A stretch of 8,630 bases of DNA. Origin: Halobacteriales archaeon QS_9_70_65. Its GTDB lineage: Archaea > Halobacteriota > Halobacteria > Halobacteriales > Haloarculaceae. Positions within the stretch are counted from its first letter, which is position 1, and each line of letters starts with the position of its first letter. Under the pieces are notes generated by a model. The model had not been told where the DNA came from. It saw only the letters and a program-made list of their open reading frames with translations, and made no database searches. Positions 6,748 to 8,630 of this stretch are shown here, piece after piece. The stretch covers positions 1 through 8,630 of the forward strand of contig PXSC01000051.1 in assembly GCA_003023535.1 (NCBI GenBank), written 5' to 3'. Made by a program: the position numbers and the translations under genes.

Positions 6748-7768
6748 GTCGGTACTGGTCGTCCCGGGCGACGGCGTCGGCCGGGAGGTGGTGCCCGCGG
6801 CAATCGAGGTGCTGGAGGCCGTCGCCGACCTGGAGTTCGTCGAGGCCGACGCCGGCGACCGCGTGAAACGGGAGACGGGCGAGGCGCTGCCGGAAGAGAC
6901 CTACCGGCGCGCCGGCGAGGCCGACGCGACGCTGTTTGGCGCGGCCGGCGAGACGGCCGCCGACGTCGTCCTCCCGCTGCGGGAGGCGGTCGGCTCCTTC
7001 GCCAACGTCCGGCCGGTCCGCGCGTACCCGGGCGTCGACGCGCTCCGCCCGGAGACGGACCTCGTGTTCGTCCGGGAGAACACCGAGGGCGTCTACGCCG
7101 GCATCGAGTCGGAGGTCGCCGATGGCGTGACCACGCTGACCCGCGTCATCACGGAGGAGGCGTCCCGGCGCATCGCCGAGTTCGGCTTCGACTACGCCGC
7201 TGACAACGGCTACGACGAGGTGACGGTCGCCCACAAGGCGAACGTGATGCGGGCGACGGACGGCCGGTTTCTCGACAGCGTCGCGGCCGTCGCCGAGGAG
7301 CGCGCGGAGCGAAGCGACGCGAATGGCGCAAGCAGTGATGGCGCGCGCGGCGCGCGCGCTGACTACGAGCCGGCGCTGATGGACGCGCTGGCGACGCACC
7401 TCGTCATGCGCCCCGAGGAGTACGGCGTCGTCATCTGCCCGAACCTGGCGGGAGACGTGCTGTCGGACCTGGCGGCGGGGCTGGTCGGCGGCCTGGGACT
7501 GTTGCCGAGCGCGAACGTCGGCGCCGAGCAGGGGCTGTTCGAGCCGGTCCACGGCTCGGCGCCGGACATCGCCGGCGAGGGCGTCGCCAACCCGGCGGCG
7601 ACGGTGCTGTCGGCGGCGATGCTGCTGGAGCACCTCGACGAGACGGCGGCGGCGGCGCGCGTCCGGACGGCCGTCGAGGGCGTCCTCGCCGACGGCCCGC
7701 GGACGCCCGATCTCGGCGGCGACGCCTCGACGACGGCGGTGACGGACGCAATCGTCGCCCGGCTGTAG
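6740..7768 (+). CDS. leuB: 3-isopropylmalate dehydrogenase
   Basis: This enzyme oxidises and decarboxylates 3-isopropylmalate to 2-ketoisocaproate with NAD+. It is 342 residues long. Family motifs in order are [12 protein letters not shown] (9-20), [11 protein letters not shown] (89-99, substrate arginines), [13 protein letters not shown] (111-123, with Tyr119), AHKANVM (164-170, Lys166), Asp215 in [28 protein letters not shown] (235-251, metal Asp239 and Asp243) and [16 protein letters not shown] (271-286, NAD-type adenine loop). Context distinguishes it from the similar isocitrate and homoisocitrate dehydrogenases. Between helix and strand at about 188-207 lies a roughly 20-residue Ala/Gly/Arg/Ser-rich segment, longer than I remember in relatives. 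The start overlaps the leuD end by eight bases. The stop abuts the stop of the opposing gene. Confidence 0.95.
   Translation: MAESVLVVPGDGVGREVVPAAIEVLEAVADLEFVEADAGDRVKRETGEALPEETYRRAGEADATLFGAAGETAADVVLPLREAVGSFANVRPVRAYPGVDALRPETDLVFVRENTEGVYAGIESEVADGVTTLTRVITEEASRRIAEFGFDYAADNGYDEVTVAHKANVMRATDGRFLDSVAAVAEERAERSDANGASSDGARGARADYEPALMDALATHLVMRPEEYGVVICPNLAGDVLSDLAAGLVGGLGLLPSANVGAEQGLFEPVHGSAPDIAGEGVANPAATVLSAAMLLEHLDETAAAARVRTAVEGVLADGPRTPDLGGDASTTAVTDAIVARL
7301..7360 (+). repeat. Low-complexity insertion with GCGCGC palindrome inside leuB
   Basis: This stretch of about 60 bases encodes [12 protein letters not shown] followed by DGARGARA. It contains alternating GC runs on each side of GG (about 7341-7360) and GCGAAGCGACGCGAA-type wording unlike the rest of leuB. 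It interrupts the region between DSVAAVAEE and [12 protein letters not shown], where other IPMDH proteins, as I recall them, have only a short link. The reading frame is kept, so the protein probably tolerates a surface loop here. The exact boundaries are uncertain. Confidence 0.45.
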
Positions 7769-8218
7769 CTACGGCTCGTCGGCCTCGGCCGCCGCGGTCC
7801 GCACCTCGGCCCAGCGGCCCTCCGTTTCGAGGTGACTCTGCAGTTCCTCGGCGTAGCGGTCGACCATCGACTCGGCGGCATCGAGTCGCTCCTCGTCGAC
7901 GCCGTCGTCGTCGCTGCCGAGCCCCAGCGAGTCGAGCACCGAGCCGATGAGCCCGCCACCGCCGCTCCGTTCCTGCGGCCCGCCCATCGGCCCCATCTCG
8001 GCGACCCGCTCCAGTTCCGGCATCACGGCCGGCAGCTCCGAGGTGTCGGCGACCAGCGTCGCCGCCTCCTCGTCGCCCGGGTCGGTGATCTCGAAGCTCG
8101 TCGCCGTCATGATGAGCCCCCACTCCTGCCGGGAGAAGGGCGACCCGTCGACCTCCGTCGAGAACTCCTCGTCGACGGCCATCCGGTCGCCGACGATCAT
8201 GTCCTGCCAGTCGCTCAT
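7769..8218 (-). CDS. Small acidic haloarchaeal protein, DUF5799-like
   Basis: This 149-residue cytoplasmic protein has no signal peptide or membrane segment. The N-terminal half, starting MSDWQDMIVGDRMAVDEEF and continuing with FSRQEWGLIMTATSFEI, ADTSELPAVMPELE and GPMGG, resembles a small haloarchaeal family that I recall as DUF5799; the assignment is from memory and moderate. A Gly/Asp-rich linker at about 75-105 separates it from a predicted C-terminal helix (about 107-148, DEERLDAAESMVDRYAEELQ). The function is unknown. The start is supported by a TATA box 27 bases upstream, giving a leaderless mRNA. It is convergent with leuB with no intervening base, and follows the OsmC-family gene on the same strand after 46 bases. 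Confidence 0.85.
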   Translation of the reverse strand: MSDWQDMIVGDRMAVDEEFSTEVDGSPFSRQEWGLIMTATSFEITDPGDEEAATLVADTSELPAVMPELERVAEMGPMGGPQERSGGGGLIGSVLDSLGLGSDDDGVDEERLDAAESMVDRYAEELQSHLETEGRWAEVRTAAAEADEP

Positions 8219-8241
8219 GCCCGTCGGTAGGGGCTCGCGAT

Positions 8242-8247
8242 CATAAA
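8242..8247 (-). promoter_or_regulatory. TATA box of the DUF5799-like gene
   Basis: Read on the minus strand the site is TTTATG within CTTTTATGATC. Its centre is about 27 bases upstream of the ATG ending at 8218, the classic spacing for a haloarchaeal leaderless transcript. The T-run just upstream of it also lies right after the OsmC-family stop and might help end that transcript. Confidence 0.65.
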
Positions 8248-8264
8248 AGTCCGAGGCGGGAGCG

Positions 8265-8630
8265 TCAGAAGGCGTCGGTCGTCACGTCGACGTCGGCCGC
8301 CAGCGACCCCTTCAGCGAGTCGCGGACGTGGCAGATCTCCTCGCCGAGCGCGAGCACGTCGTCGACCTGCCGCTCGTCGAGGTCGGCTTCGATGTGCATG
8401 TGGAAGCTGATGGCGGTGAGGTCGTCGTCGTCGTCGAGTTCGGCCTCGGCCTCGGTTTCGATCTTCCCGAGCTCGAGCTCCAGCTCCCGCTGGGCGCCGG
8501 CCCGGCAGGCGAAGCCGAAGCAGGAGGCGTAGTCGGCGACGAGCACCTCGTTCGGCGACGGCCCCTCGGCGCCGGTGGCGTCGATGCTCAGCTCGAAGTC
8601 GCCCGCGCGGCTCAGGGCGTGGAACTCCTC
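8265..8630 (-). CDS. OsmC-family protein, 3' part (N-terminus beyond window)
   Basis: The visible 121 residues form the C-terminal bulk of an OsmC/Ohr-like fold, a family that includes thiol-dependent peroxidases for organic hydroperoxides. The hallmark GPSPNEVLVADYASCFGF (fragment residues 23-40) carries the first conserved Cys (37). The second conserved Cys (100) lies in EEICHVRDSLKGSL, so both redox cysteines of the family are present. A third Cys follows at 42. A run of five Asp (66-70) fits halophilic surface acidity. The gene continues to the right of the window, so its start and true length are unknown. Activity on a specific peroxide is inferred from the family only. Confidence 0.85.
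   Translation of the reverse strand, partial: EEFHALSRAGDFELSIDATGAEGPSPNEVLVADYASCFGFACRAGAQRELELELGKIETEAEAELDDDDDLTAISFHMHIEADLDERQVDDVLALGEEICHVRDSLKGSLAADVDVTTDAF

Noticed and set aside
7341..7360. Mobile element end or att site inside leuB
   Set aside because: It is only a GC palindrome in a low-complexity stretch. There are no flanking direct repeats, no integrase, and the frame is kept.

Overview
The window looks like a piece of a haloarchaeal chromosome. GC content is very high, the proteins are rich in Asp and Glu, the two best promoters are TTTATG boxes about 27 bases ahead of start codons (leaderless transcripts), and the gene families are those of halophilic archaea. I cannot name the genus.

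Plus strand, 1-7768: a cluster for branched-chain amino acid synthesis in the order leuA (3' end only), ilvB, ilvN, ilvC, an unrecognised acidic protein, leuC, a tiny linking ORF, leuD, leuB. From ilvB to leuB nearly every stop codon overlaps or nearly touches the next start, so this is probably one translationally coupled operon. IlvBN makes acetolactate or acetohydroxybutyrate and IlvC converts these to the dihydroxy acids leading to valine and isoleucine. LeuA, LeuCD and LeuB convert 2-ketoisovalerate to 2-ketoisocaproate, the leucine precursor. Dihydroxy-acid dehydratase (ilvD) and the transaminase are not in the window.

The leuA-ilvB gap (499-942) is unusually long for this cluster. It holds a 23-unit degenerate hexamer repeat (530-667), a promoter (TATA at 708-713), a candidate 24-codon leader ORF (741-815) ending in Ile/Val codons with its stop inside a perfect 8-bp hairpin (801-822), and a 19-codon ORF (887-946) sharing ATGA with the ilvB start. 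Together they suggest a regulated leader ahead of ilvB.

The most striking anomaly is ilvB itself. Its reading frame changes near 1471-1475, and about 60 residues at the start of the middle domain are missing. It is either a real disrupting deletion or an assembly error. Other oddities are a near-perfect 51-bp in-frame tandem duplication in the unknown protein, and a roughly 20-residue low-complexity insertion in leuB.

Minus strand, 7769-8630: a small acidic haloarchaeal protein (DUF5799-like) sits tail to tail with leuB with no bases between the stop codons. Upstream of it lies the 3' part of an OsmC-family gene that runs off the right edge.
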